NCBI RefSeq assembly: GCF_014333615.1
Contig: NZ_JACSCY010000003.1
Coordinates: forward strand, 430,037 to 494,036
Direction of reading: 5' to 3'
DNA length: 64,000 nt
DNA from: Hymenobacter citatus
GTDB taxonomy: Bacteria > Bacteroidota > Bacteroidia > Cytophagales > Hymenobacteraceae
Part shown: in pieces, positions 57,161 through 64,000 of the stretch
Position numbering within the stretch: position 1 is the first letter of the stretch
Layout of the letters: every line of letters starts with the position of its first letter
Translations under genes and position numbers: made by a program
Notes under the pieces: model-generated
Told to the model about the DNA's origin: nothing
Database searches by the model: none
The model's input: the letters and a program-made list of their open reading frames with translations, nothing else

Positions 57161-58861
57161 ATGGCTACCCAAACTGCTCCTACCTCTACTACCCTGCGCC
57201 AGCCGGCGGCCGTGCCGGCCTGGCAACCGGCTTCGCTGGCGCTGTTGAGTGCTGCTTTGCTGTGGGCGGGTTGGCCGGTGCATTCGGCCCCGCTGGCGCT
57301 GCTGTTGCTGGTAGGCTGGGTGCCCTACCTACGCATGGAGCAGCTCTTGGTGCGTAGCGGCGCCAGCGGGTGGCGGGTGTTTCGCTACACCTACCTCACG
57401 CTGGTACTCTGGAACGCCTTCACCACTTGGTGGGTGAGCTACAGCACGTTGGGCGGCGGCATTGCGGCCGTGGTGCTCAACGCCCTGCTGATGTGCCTGC
57501 CCACCATGGCCTTCTACCACACCAAGCGGCTGACCGGCCCGGTGCTGGGCTACCTCTCCCTACCCATCTACTGGATTGCCTTCGAGCAACTGCACCTGCA
57601 CTGGGACCTCACCTGGCCCTGGCTGACGCTAGGCAACGGCTTTGCCGAGGCTAACCAATGGGTGCAGTGGTACGAGTACACCGGCTTCTTGGGCGGCTCC
57701 CTGTGGATTTGGGTGGTGAATCTGTTGGTGTTTCGGGCGTGGTTTGGAGGGAAAAACACAGTGGCTCCGTGGTCGTTTGGGCCGGAACGCTGGCGGTGGG
57801 TAGTACCCGTATTGGCGGTGGTGGTTCCGATGAGTATTTCACTGAGTATCGGCCGCAACTATCAGGAAAAAGGCAAAACAGCCGAGGTACTGGTGATTCA
57901 GCCCAACGTGGATCCTTACAACGAGAAGTTTTCCGGCAACCCGAACTTTATCCCCTACGACCAGCAGCTCACGCGCCTGCTCACGCTCACCGAGCAAAAC
58001 CTGACGCCTCAAACGCGCTTGGTGCTATGGCCCGAAACCTCGTTGGAGGAGCACTACTTTGAAGATTCCTTCGACGCAAACCCTAAGATTCAGCGCATCC
58101 GGCAGTGGCTGGGGCAGCACCCCGGCGTGGAGCTGATAACGGGCTACACGGGCGTGCTGCGCTACGCTGGCGCTGCCACCCCCACCGTGCGCTACCGCGA
58201 CGACCTGGGCTGGTACGATGTGTTCAATGCGGCGGCGTTTCTGCCGGGACCTACCGGCGCGCCTACTTTCTACCACAAGTCGCGGCTGGTGCCGGGGGTA
58301 GAGAAGATTCCGCCTGCCCTAACCAAAGTTATTTCGCACATCGACCTGGGTGGCACCGTGGGCAGCTACGGCAGCCAGGACGAGCGCACCGTGTTTCGCT
58401 CCGTGCACGAGCCAGCGCTACGTGTAGCGCCGCTGATTTGCTACGAATCCATCTACGGCGACTTCACGGCTGAGTACGTGCGCAACGGCGCTACCCTGCT
58501 GGGCATCATCACCAACGACGGCTGGTGGTCCGACTCGCCCGGCCACTTGCAGCACATCCAGTACGCTACCCTGCGCGCCATCGAAACCCGCCGCGACGTA
58601 GCCCGCTCAGCCAATACCGGCATTTCGGGCTTTATCGACCAGAAGGGCCAGCGCGTGAGCAGCACCGGCTGGTGGCTGCAAGCCGCCCGCCGCTATCCCG
58701 TGCACCTCAACACCGAAGAAACCTTCTACGTGCGCCACGGCGAGCTGCTTGGTCCGCTGATGCAAATCCTGACGGGCCTGCTGCTGGCGTGGACTATTGT
58801 GGCCGCGGCACGCCGTAGGGGCGCCTTGCAGGCGCCCGTTGTTGGCACAACAGAACAATAA
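57161..58861 (+). CDS. lnt: Apolipoprotein N-acyltransferase
   Basis: A 566-residue inner-membrane enzyme that adds the third acyl chain to lipoproteins. Six or more N-terminal helices precede a nitrilase-fold periplasmic domain with the catalytic triad Glu292 (WPETS), Lys373 (YHKSRLVPGVE) and Cys427 (LICYESIYGD), then a C-terminal membrane helix near 535-555. The last ~16 residues (RRRGALQAPVVGTTEQ) are encoded by a GGGGCGCC-type hairpin repeat (58818-58837). The many lipoproteins in this window are its likely substrates. Confidence 0.93.
   Translation: MATQTAPTSTTLRQPAAVPAWQPASLALLSAALLWAGWPVHSAPLALLLLVGWVPYLRMEQLLVRSGASGWRVFRYTYLTLVLWNAFTTWWVSYSTLGGGIAAVVLNALLMCLPTMAFYHTKRLTGPVLGYLSLPIYWIAFEQLHLHWDLTWPWLTLGNGFAEANQWVQWYEYTGFLGGSLWIWVVNLLVFRAWFGGKNTVAPWSFGPERWRWVVPVLAVVVPMSISLSIGRNYQEKGKTAEVLVIQPNVDPYNEKFSGNPNFIPYDQQLTRLLTLTEQNLTPQTRLVLWPETSLEEHYFEDSFDANPKIQRIRQWLGQHPGVELITGYTGVLRYAGAATPTVRYRDDLGWYDVFNAAAFLPGPTGAPTFYHKSRLVPGVEKIPPALTKVISHIDLGGTVGSYGSQDERTVFRSVHEPALRVAPLICYESIYGDFTAEYVRNGATLLGIITNDGWWSDSPGHLQHIQYATLRAIETRRDVARSANTGISGFIDQKGQRVSSTGWWLQAARRYPVHLNTEETFYVRHGELLGPLMQILTGLLLAWTIVAAARRRGALQAPVVGTTEQ
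58818..58837. repeat. GGGGCGCC hairpin inside the lnt 3' end
   Basis: GGGCGCCT (58819-58826), loop TGC, AGGCGCCC (58830-58837), a hairpin of the same type as at 11.1 kb, located in frame in the last codons of lnt. Confidence 0.7.
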
Positions 58862-58889
58862 AACAGCCTATTAACCCAAACCTGAAACC

Positions 58890-58908
58890 GGGCGCGTGCG
58901 ACGCGCCC
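58890..58908. repeat. GGGCGCGT hairpin before inositol monophosphatase gene
   Basis: GGGCGCGT (58890-58897), loop GCG, ACGCGCCC (58901-58908) just before the ATG at 58915. It could mask or delay translation start; effect is inference. Confidence 0.65.
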
Positions 58909-58914
58909 CTACGC

Positions 58915-59712
58915 ATGGATTTCAACCAACTCAGCCTACAAGTAGCCGATATTGCCCGCCGGGCCGGCCAGTTTATCCGCCAAGAAGCCGCCAACTTCGA
59001 CCGCGGCCGCGTCGAGAACAAGGGTTTGCACGACATGGTATCGTATGTAGACCAACAAAGTGAGCGGCAATTGGTAGCCGAGTTGAGCGCGCTGCTACCC
59101 GAGGCGGGTTTCATCACCGAAGAAGGCACTACCACCATCGGACGGGCCGAGGAGTTCAACTGGATTATCGACCCGCTGGACGGCACCACCAATTTCATTC
59201 ACGGGCAGCCGGCCTATTGCGTGAGCGTGGCCCTGATGCAGCACGGCACGCTGGTAGTAGGCGTGGTCTACGAAATCAACCAGGACGAGTGCTTCCGGGC
59301 GGCGCGGGGCGCGGGCGCTTTCTGCAACGAAAAGCCCATCCGCGTGTCCTCGGCCGATGACCTGCACGACTCGCTGCTGGCCACGGGCTTCCCCTACTAC
59401 AAGTTTGATCAGCTGGATAACTACCTGAAAATCCTGGCTTCGTTCATGCAGAACACCCACGGCCTGCGCCGGGTAGGCTCGGCGGCGCTGGACCTGGCCT
59501 ACGTGGCCGCCGGCCGCTTCGATGGCTATTTCGAGTTCAACATCAACTCCTACGACGTGGCCGCGGGTATCTTGCTGGTGCTGGAAGCTGGCGGCCGCGT
59601 GACACAGTTCCTGGAAGACGGCGACCCAATTTTCGGGCGCGAGGTGGTAGCCAGCAACGGCGCCCTGCACCCGGCCATGATGGCGACGGTGAAGGAGTAT
59701 TGGGGGAAATAG
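58915..59712 (+). CDS. suhB: Inositol monophosphatase family protein
   Basis: A 265-residue Mg-dependent phosphatase. Signatures: ITEEGTT, the FIG/inositol-phosphatase motif WIIDPLDGTTNFIHG (metal-binding DPLDGT), and NSYDVAAGILLVLEAGG near the C-terminus (second metal motif). Likely hydrolyses myo-inositol 1-phosphate or related sugar phosphates; SuhB also acts on rRNA synthesis in E. coli. The gene name is a best match and not certain. Confidence 0.88.
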   Translation: MDFNQLSLQVADIARRAGQFIRQEAANFDRGRVENKGLHDMVSYVDQQSERQLVAELSALLPEAGFITEEGTTTIGRAEEFNWIIDPLDGTTNFIHGQPAYCVSVALMQHGTLVVGVVYEINQDECFRAARGAGAFCNEKPIRVSSADDLHDSLLATGFPYYKFDQLDNYLKILASFMQNTHGLRRVGSAALDLAYVAAGRFDGYFEFNINSYDVAAGILLVLEAGGRVTQFLEDGDPIFGREVVASNGALHPAMMATVKEYWGK

Positions 59713-59727
59713 GGCATTATCGCTCGT

Positions 59728-59885
59728 CTGTCATCCTGAGCTTGCGAAGGACCTTCTCACAGCAGAACGAGCCGTTGGTACGATGGTCGTCTTCACGTGA
59801 TAAGGTCCTTCGCAAGCTCAGGATGACAGGATAAATAACGACTCGTTCTGCCGCGAGAAGGTCCTTCGCAAGCTCAGGATGGCAG
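59728..59885. repeat. Three-arm GTCATCCTGAGC repeat, copy 5
   Basis: A left arm (59728-59755) and a complementary right arm (59802-59829), both 28 bases, then another right-arm-like unit (59858-59885, one changed base, GGATGGCAG). The sequence next to the third arm (AACGACTCGTTCTGCCGCGAG) fits the left arm's loop side better than the nearer right arm does. This is a copy with an extra half. Confidence 0.82.
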
Positions 59886-59944
59886 TGCAAACACACAGCA
59901 ACCCCTGCAAACTTTTCCTACCCTGCCTTAGTTGTATACCCACT

Positions 59945-60151
59945 ATGCTTCTGACTATCACCTCCGTTGAGATTCAATATTTCATCATTGCGGCGCTGTT
60001 TGTAGCGGCGGCCTTCTACGTGGGCCGTATTTTCTGGCGGGCGTTTTTTACCAAGAGTGCGGCCGGCTGCGCCAAGGGGTGTGGCGCGTGTGGTACCATT
60101 GATGTGGATGCGTTGCAGCGCACCATCGAAAAACGACAGGCAATCAGTTAG
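59945..60151 (+). CDS. FeoB-associated Cys-rich membrane-like small protein
   Basis: A 68-residue protein with one N-terminal transmembrane helix (IQYFIIAALFVAAAFYVGRIFW) and a Cys-rich tail GCAKGCGACG (four Cys within a short stretch), the pattern of FeoB-associated Cys-rich proteins (FeoB operons). No feoA/feoB lies in the window, so here it is orphan. The Cys may bind a metal or an Fe-S cluster. ATG 59945 is used. Confidence 0.75.
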   Translation: MLLTITSVEIQYFIIAALFVAAAFYVGRIFWRAFFTKSAAGCAKGCGACGTIDVDALQRTIEKRQAIS

Positions 60152-60194
60152 TAACGAGCTGTTGCGCTAGTTTCCTACCTTTTGCAACAACCTG

Positions 60195-60236
60195 CCCCCG
60201 CCCTGGCTGCGTATAGCCGGGGCGGGGGTTTCTTTT
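60195..60236 (+). terminator. Strong terminator
   Basis: CCCCCGCCCTGGCT (60195-60208) pairs with AGCCGGGGCGGGGG (60215-60228, one G-U), followed by TTTCTTTTTT. Ends the small Cys-rich gene. Confidence 0.88.
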
Positions 60237-60279
60237 TTATCCCCTCCCTACCCTCTCTCTAGTCAGAACCCCTACTCCT

Positions 60280-60618
60280 ATGCAAGACAAAGAAGAAGAA
60301 CGCTCGATGACCTCGGTTGAAAGAAAACTCAACCAGGAAGGCTATACCGCCGATTTTGTGGTAACCGACGGCCGCCTGCACGCCATGAGCGACGACAAAA
60401 AAACCTACGCCCCCGAGGACGTAACCATCGTGGACTTCTACCGCTTCGAGGGCGAGAGCAACCCCGACGACATGTCGATTCTGTACGCCATTGAGGCCCG
60501 CGACGGCGTAAAAGGCACCATCTCCAGCGCCTTCGGCACCTACGCCGACACCGATGTAGATGAATTTCTGAAGAAGGTAGAAGACCTGGGTAAAAACCTG
60601 GTAAAAGGTACTAAGTAG
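60280..60618 (+). CDS. Conserved hypothetical protein (small, acidic)
   Basis: Encodes 112 residues without signal peptide. The core VDFYRFEGESNPDDMSILYAIEA and VKGTISSAFGTYADTDVDEFL matches a small Bacteroidota family sometimes mislabelled phosphoribosylpyrophosphate synthetase in databases; there is no PRPP-synthase motif here. Probably soluble alpha/beta. Function unknown. It is flanked by terminators on both sides, so it forms its own unit. Confidence 0.8.
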   Translation: MQDKEEERSMTSVERKLNQEGYTADFVVTDGRLHAMSDDKKTYAPEDVTIVDFYRFEGESNPDDMSILYAIEARDGVKGTISSAFGTYADTDVDEFLKKVEDLGKNLVKGTK

Positions 60619-60646
60619 CCTACCCCGGTTTCAACCATATGTACAA

Positions 60647-60689
60647 GCAACGGGTACCCCGAACGATTCGGGGTGCCCGTTGCTATTTT
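60647..60689. terminator. Bidirectional hairpin terminator
   Basis: GCAACGGGTACCCCGAA (60647-60663) pairs with 60667-60683 across 3 bases with one G-U, followed by TATTTT. Lies between convergent genes. Confidence 0.8.
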
Positions 60690-60707
60690 GGGGCAGCGTC
60701 TGTCTTA

Positions 60708-61673
60708 CTAATACGCCCCTTTCACGCGCATGGGCAGTTTATAAATACCTTCGGAAGCGGTGATGAACAGCATGTTACGATCTTTGCCGGCAAAGCAGAT
60801 GTTGCCGGTCCACTTCTCGGGCACGTCGAAGTGGGCGAGCTTCTGGCCGGCGGCGCTGTATACCGTCACGCCGTTGCCGGTGAGGTACACGTTGCCTTTC
60901 TCGTCCAGGGTCATGCCGTCGGAGCCCATTTCTGCAAACAGCTGCTTATCGGTGAGGCGGCCGTCGGGGCCGAACTGATAGCGGTAGGTTTTGTTGCCGT
61001 CGATATCGGCCACGTAGAGGTAGCGGCCATCGGGGGTGCCGATGATGCCGTTGGGCTTGCGCAGCTGGTCGTCTACTACCACCGGCTGGCTTTGGCCAGG
61101 AGCCAAATAGAACACCTTTTGGCCTACCATATCGGGGCTGTTGCGCTTCCAATAGTCGCGCTGGTAGTAGGGGTCGGTGAAGTAGATGCCGCCGGTTTTG
61201 GGGTGCGCCCACACGTCGTTGGGGCCATTCAGGCGCTTGCCGCCGAAATCTTTCACCAGCACTTTTACCTTCTTATTCTCGGGGTTGATGGACCAGAGCT
61301 GGTTGTTTTCGTCGGCGCAGGCCAGCAGATGGCCTTTGGCATCGAAATACATGCCGTTGGCACGTCCGGCATCGGCCATAAACAACGACAGCTTGCCGTT
61401 GGTGTCGTACTGCCAGATGGTGTTGTTGGGCTGATCGGTGAAAAACACGTTGCCCTGGCGGTCTACGGCTGGCCCTTCCGTAAACTTGAATTGCCGGGCA
61501 ATAAGCTGGGGCGTGGCAGAGCCAGCTACCAACTGGTCGGTTTGGTCATCAGGAGTATGCATACGCATTGTATCCGTAGCTAGTGCGTGTTTGGTTGCAA
61601 CGGTGACTGGCAACACTAGCAACGCCGCTACTACAGCCGCGGGCAGTCGGCTACTGATTCTTGTCCATTTCAT
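60708..61673 (-). CDS. SMP-30/gluconolactonase-like secreted protein
   Basis: A 321-residue protein with an N-terminal signal-like segment (AAVVAALLVLPVTVATKHALA) and a six-bladed beta-propeller of the SMP-30/LRE family. Blade motifs are FTEGPAVDRQGNVFFTDQPN, ANGMYFDAKGHLLACADENN, LNGPNDVWAHPKTGGIYFTDP, KPNGIIGTPDGRYLYVADID, SDGMTLDEKGNVYLTGNG. Metal-site Glu, Asn and Asp residues in these blades fit lactonase chemistry. Probably exported, hydrolysing a sugar lactone. ATG 61673 is used. Confidence 0.87.
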   Translation of the reverse strand: MKWTRISSRLPAAVVAALLVLPVTVATKHALATDTMRMHTPDDQTDQLVAGSATPQLIARQFKFTEGPAVDRQGNVFFTDQPNNTIWQYDTNGKLSLFMADAGRANGMYFDAKGHLLACADENNQLWSINPENKKVKVLVKDFGGKRLNGPNDVWAHPKTGGIYFTDPYYQRDYWKRNSPDMVGQKVFYLAPGQSQPVVVDDQLRKPNGIIGTPDGRYLYVADIDGNKTYRYQFGPDGRLTDKQLFAEMGSDGMTLDEKGNVYLTGNGVTVYSAAGQKLAHFDVPEKWTGNICFAGKDRNMLFITASEGIYKLPMRVKGAY

Positions 61674-61713
61674 AAATTTCGCAAGCTGTTTAGAAAGTCG
61701 ATTACATTATTCT

Positions 61714-61812
61714 GAACGTCATTCCGAGCTTGCCGAGGAATCTCGCGTGCTGATGATAGATACTATCTTTCGATAGCACGCGAGATTCCTCGGCAAGCTC
61801 GGAATGACGTTC
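61714..61812. repeat. Perfect 38-bp inverted repeat, CATTCCGAGC family
   Basis: GAACGTCATTCCGAGCTTGC... (61714-61751) pairs perfectly with 61775-61812 across a 23-base loop. A family distinct from the GTCATCCTGAGC repeats, with core TTCCGAGCTTGCCGAGGAA. Its right arm touches the end of the mscS gene. Confidence 0.88.
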
Positions 61813-61821
61813 TGGCGAACC

Positions 61822-62745
61822 TTATTCCCGCACCAGCTTCTTGCTGAGCTGCTCCAGCAGCTCGGGCGAAATATCCAGCGTGCGAATGGGGAAAGGAATG
61901 ACGATGCCTACCCGATCGAAGGCGCGCTTGATGCGCATAATGGCCTCGCTTTTGGCACCCACGTAGTCTACCTGCCGGCGGTAGAGAATCCAGAAGCGCA
62001 GGGTGAAGTTGATGGAACTCTCGCCAAACCCCGTAAACATTACCTCCACGGGCCGGTCGGTGAGCAGGTTGGGGAAGCCGCGCATGCAGTCCAGCACCAC
62101 GTCGCGGGTTTTTTCCAGGTCGGTGTCGTAGGTCACGCCGCACTCCACGTCCACGCGGCGGTGAGTAGTCACGGTGTAGTTTATCACGGAGCTTTCGAAC
62201 ACCTTGCGGTTGGGCACGCGCACCAGCTCCCCCGTCACTTGGCGCAGGTCCAAGGTGCGCAGGTTGATGCTCTCGATGGTGCCGAAGTAGTTTTCCGTCT
62301 GAATGACGTCGCCTACTGTGAAGGGCCGCTGAATGGCGATGATGATGCCGCTGATGAAGTTGGCCGCAATGTCCTGAAACGCAAAGCCCAGCGCCAAACC
62401 AATAATCCCGACACCCGCCAGCAGCGACGTGACCGTTTTATCGAGACTGAGTACTTCCAGCGTGAAGAACAGCCCCATCACCAGCACCGTTATATAGATA
62501 ATGGTGATGATCAGGTTGTTGAGCGTGGCGCTGTGCGACACCCGCGGCAGCACGTTGCTGATAACCCGGCGCACCAGCCGCGCGATGAAATACGTGATGA
62601 CGAGTATGACGACTGCCAGCAATATGTTTGGCAGCAGCAGGATAAATTGTCGTATCCAACGGGCCAGCTTATCAGACAGTAGATTAAAAACGCGATGGAA
62701 GTCTGGTAATATCACCATAGAGTAGTTGGTCAGTTGCTTAAACAT
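61822..62745 (-). CDS. MscS-family mechanosensitive channel
   Basis: A 307-residue inner-membrane channel that opens on osmotic down-shock. An N-terminal amphipathic part is followed by transmembrane helices around 40-63 and 80-100, then the pore helix TM3 (TSLLAGVGIIGLALGFAFQDIAANFISG, about 107-135). The beta domain (RPFTVGDVIQTENYFGTIESINLRT) and the cytoplasmic cage follow. Length matches E. coli MscS (286). ATG 62745 is used; an internal ATG at codon 10 is possible. Divergent from the Gfo/Idh/MocA gene. Confidence 0.93.
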   Translation of the reverse strand: MFKQLTNYSMVILPDFHRVFNLLSDKLARWIRQFILLLPNILLAVVILVITYFIARLVRRVISNVLPRVSHSATLNNLIITIIYITVLVMGLFFTLEVLSLDKTVTSLLAGVGIIGLALGFAFQDIAANFISGIIIAIQRPFTVGDVIQTENYFGTIESINLRTLDLRQVTGELVRVPNRKVFESSVINYTVTTHRRVDVECGVTYDTDLEKTRDVVLDCMRGFPNLLTDRPVEVMFTGFGESSINFTLRFWILYRRQVDYVGAKSEAIMRIKRAFDRVGIVIPFPIRTLDISPELLEQLSKKLVRE

Positions 62746-62801
62746 ACGGCGAACCTGCGGGATTGGTCAAGCGGCGCGGCGCCTACCCTGGCGGTTCCGC
62801 G

Positions 62802-62809
62802 TATCTTTA
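62802..62809 (+). promoter_or_regulatory. Near-consensus -7 element 4 bases before ATG (TATCTTTA)
   Basis: TATCTTTA-GGCC-ATG. Matches TAnnTTTG except the last base and has the same 4-base spacing as rsmI and glyA. Confidence 0.5.
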
Positions 62810-62813
62810 GGCC

Positions 62814-63845
62814 ATGACGACAGCTTCTCCTATCCAAACGGGTTTGCTGGCCTACGGTATGTCGGGCCAGATTTTTCAGGCGCCTTTTGTGGCCGCGCAT
62901 CCGGGCTTTGTGCTGCACGCCGTAGCGGAGCGCCACCAGCAGCGCGCCGCCCAAGCCTACCCTACCATCCGGAGCTATTCTAGCGTGGAGGCCCTGCTGG
63001 CCGACCCGAAGCTGGAACTGGTGATTGTGAACACGCCCAACAACACCCACGTGGATCTGGCTACCCAGGCCCTGCGGGCGGGCAAGCACGTGCTGGTGGA
63101 AAAGCCTGTGGCCATTACCACCGCCGAGCTGGAAGAGCTACTAAACCTGGCGCAGCAGCAAAACCGGCACTTTCTGGCCTACCAAAACCGCCGTTGGGAC
63201 AGCGACTTTCTGGCCGTGCGGGACGTGGTAGCCAGCGGACAGCTGGGCAAGCTGCACGAGGTGCACTTCCGCTACGACCGATTCCGGACCCCGCTCAACG
63301 CCAAGAAATTCAAGGAAGAGCCCGGCCCCGGCGCCGGCTTGTTCTACGACCTGGGTCCGCACCTGCTCGACCAGGCCATCAGCCTGTTTGGGACGCCGCT
63401 GAGCTGCACCAAAACCCTGACCAGCCACCGTCCCAACTCTCAGGTAGATGATTATTTCCACCTGCACCTGCGCTACCCCGAGGGCTTGGAAGTGTTTCTG
63501 ACCAGCGGCTTGCTGGTGGCGCAGCCGGGGCCGGCCTTCGTGCTGCACGGCACACGCGGCAGCTTCAGCAAGACGCGCGCCGACGCCCAGGAAGCCCAGT
63601 TGCAAGCCGGCATGCGCCCCACCGAGCCTGGCTTCGGCCACGAGGCGCCCGAGCACGCCGGCCGCCTCACGTTGGCTGCCCCCGGCACCGACGAGCTGAC
63701 GACCACCGCCTACCCCGGCCTGACAAGCAACTACCTGGGGCTGTTTGAGGCCGTGTTCCAAACCATTCGGAACGGCGCGCCCTACCCCATCCGGCCAGAG
63801 GAGCTGCGCGCCCAGCTGGCCTTGCTGGAGCATCCGGCTATTTAG
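62814..63845 (+). CDS. Gfo/Idh/MocA-family oxidoreductase
   Basis: A 343-residue NAD(P)-dependent sugar or inositol dehydrogenase-like enzyme. N-terminal Rossmann fold with GLLAYGMSGQIFQAPF, EKPVAITTAELEELL (the conserved EKP motif), then the C-terminal domain with GAGLFYDLGPHLLDQAISLFG and YEPEGLEVF-type strands (the sequence reads RYPEGLEVFLTSG). The EKP Lys and the Asp/His of DLGPHLLD are the expected catalytic residues. Substrate unknown. The stop codon lies inside the first arm of the terminal repeat. Confidence 0.92.
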   Translation: MTTASPIQTGLLAYGMSGQIFQAPFVAAHPGFVLHAVAERHQQRAAQAYPTIRSYSSVEALLADPKLELVIVNTPNNTHVDLATQALRAGKHVLVEKPVAITTAELEELLNLAQQQNRHFLAYQNRRWDSDFLAVRDVVASGQLGKLHEVHFRYDRFRTPLNAKKFKEEPGPGAGLFYDLGPHLLDQAISLFGTPLSCTKTLTSHRPNSQVDDYFHLHLRYPEGLEVFLTSGLLVAQPGPAFVLHGTRGSFSKTRADAQEAQLQAGMRPTEPGFGHEAPEHAGRLTLAAPGTDELTTTAYPGLTSNYLGLFEAVFQTIRNGAPYPIRPEELRAQLALLEHPAI

Positions 63846-63921
63846 CTGTTAGCTAGTAGCTGTTGGCTACTAGCTCATGTTCAACGAAAAGCTATCAGCC
63901 AACAGCTACTAGCTAATAGCT
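63844..63921. repeat. TAGCTGTTAGC inverted repeat
   Basis: Arms 63844-63868 and 63897-63921 (25 bases, one mismatch, core GCTAGTAGCTGTTGGCT) with a 28-base loop. Built of short TAGCTATT/TAGCTGTT units, a third repeat family in this window. It supplies the end of the preceding gene (stop 63843-63845) and touches the frame on the other strand at 63913. Confidence 0.82.
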
Positions 63922-64000
63922 AATAGCTACATCACCGAGGGTGAGGTCCTGCGCCTGCGCAATTAAAATAGCGCGCCGCGCAAACATTTTGCGTAGTATA
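63913..64000 (-). CDS. Possible 3' end of a gene running off the right edge
   Basis: On the minus strand a frame enters at 64000 and stops at TAG (63913-63915). It reads KMFARRAILIAQAQDLTLGDV then AISY from the repeat. It could be the C-terminus of a larger gene, or a 24-residue chance frame starting at ATG 63987. Too short to identify. Confidence 0.25.
   Translation of the reverse strand, partial: ILRKMFARRAILIAQAQDLTLGDVAISY

Noticed and set aside
60639..62682. Long plus-strand open frames opposite the SMP-30 and mscS genes (60639-61583 and 61804-62682)
   Set aside because: Both mirror well-identified minus-strand genes and show no domain-like sequence.

Overview
The window looks like chromosomal DNA of a pigmented, GC-rich member of the Bacteroidota, most likely Hymenobacter or a close relative. 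I base this on gene content, not on any search. The evidence is the DUF4142 lipoproteins, DUF349 and DUF2795 proteins, ECF sigma/anti-sigma pairs, flexixanthin-type carotenoid genes (crtY, crtD, cruF), promoters of the TAnnTTTG type, and intergenic inverted repeats carrying GTCATCCTGAGC. No rRNA, tRNA, CRISPR array, prophage or complete insertion sequence was seen.

Layout. 1-1000: the start of an AlbA_2 (Schlafen-type) gene in AT-richer DNA. 1-10 kb: a GlxA regulator divergent from a reductase-like gene, ettA, DUF349 and DUF2795 proteins, an orphan ABC ATPase, lycopene cyclase and a serine hydrolase. 10-16.5 kb: LOG-family protein, MacB-like permease, queA, ispD, and a cytochrome b/molybdopterin oxidoreductase pair. 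16.5-19.6 kb: four DUF4142 proteins with one small lipoprotein. 19.6-23.2 kb: an ECF sigma - anti-sigma - secreted protein - outer-membrane barrel operon. 23.7-34.4 kb: uvrA, a Rieske/FAD reductase, a Rof-like protein, a GT39-like membrane protein, rbfA, a methyltransferase and a LolC/E-type permease. 34.5-38.5 kb: a SNF2 helicase whose Walker A motif is interrupted by a 346-residue intein. 39.3-43.9 kb: a Kai operon, kaiC-kaiB-kaiB-histidine kinase-receiver, without kaiA. 44-50 kb: SRPBCC protein, rRNA methyltransferase, crtD and cruF. 50-64 kb: thioredoxin, tatC, glyA, a second sigma/TPR pair, rsmI, lnt, an inositol monophosphatase, an SMP-30 protein, MscS and a Gfo/Idh/MocA oxidoreductase.

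How parts fit together. crtY, crtD and cruF are consistent with lycopene to gamma-carotene to 1'-hydroxy-3',4'-didehydro carotenoids. tatC would export the twin-arginine molybdoenzyme encoded at 15.7 kb. The Kai operon has the parts for a KaiC ATPase/phosphorylation timer or stress switch with a PAS histidine kinase and receiver as output.

The most notable points are: (1) the SNF2 intein, which starts with Ala and has the Trp/Cys/Thr signature of class 3 inteins plus a LAGLIDADG endonuclease; (2) the kaiA-less Kai operon with two KaiBs, the second carrying natural changes at the two positions known to control KaiB fold switching; (3) several families of long inverted repeats between genes, some supplying start or stop codons; (4) several genes with the -7 element only 4 bases before the start codon, predicting leaderless mRNAs.
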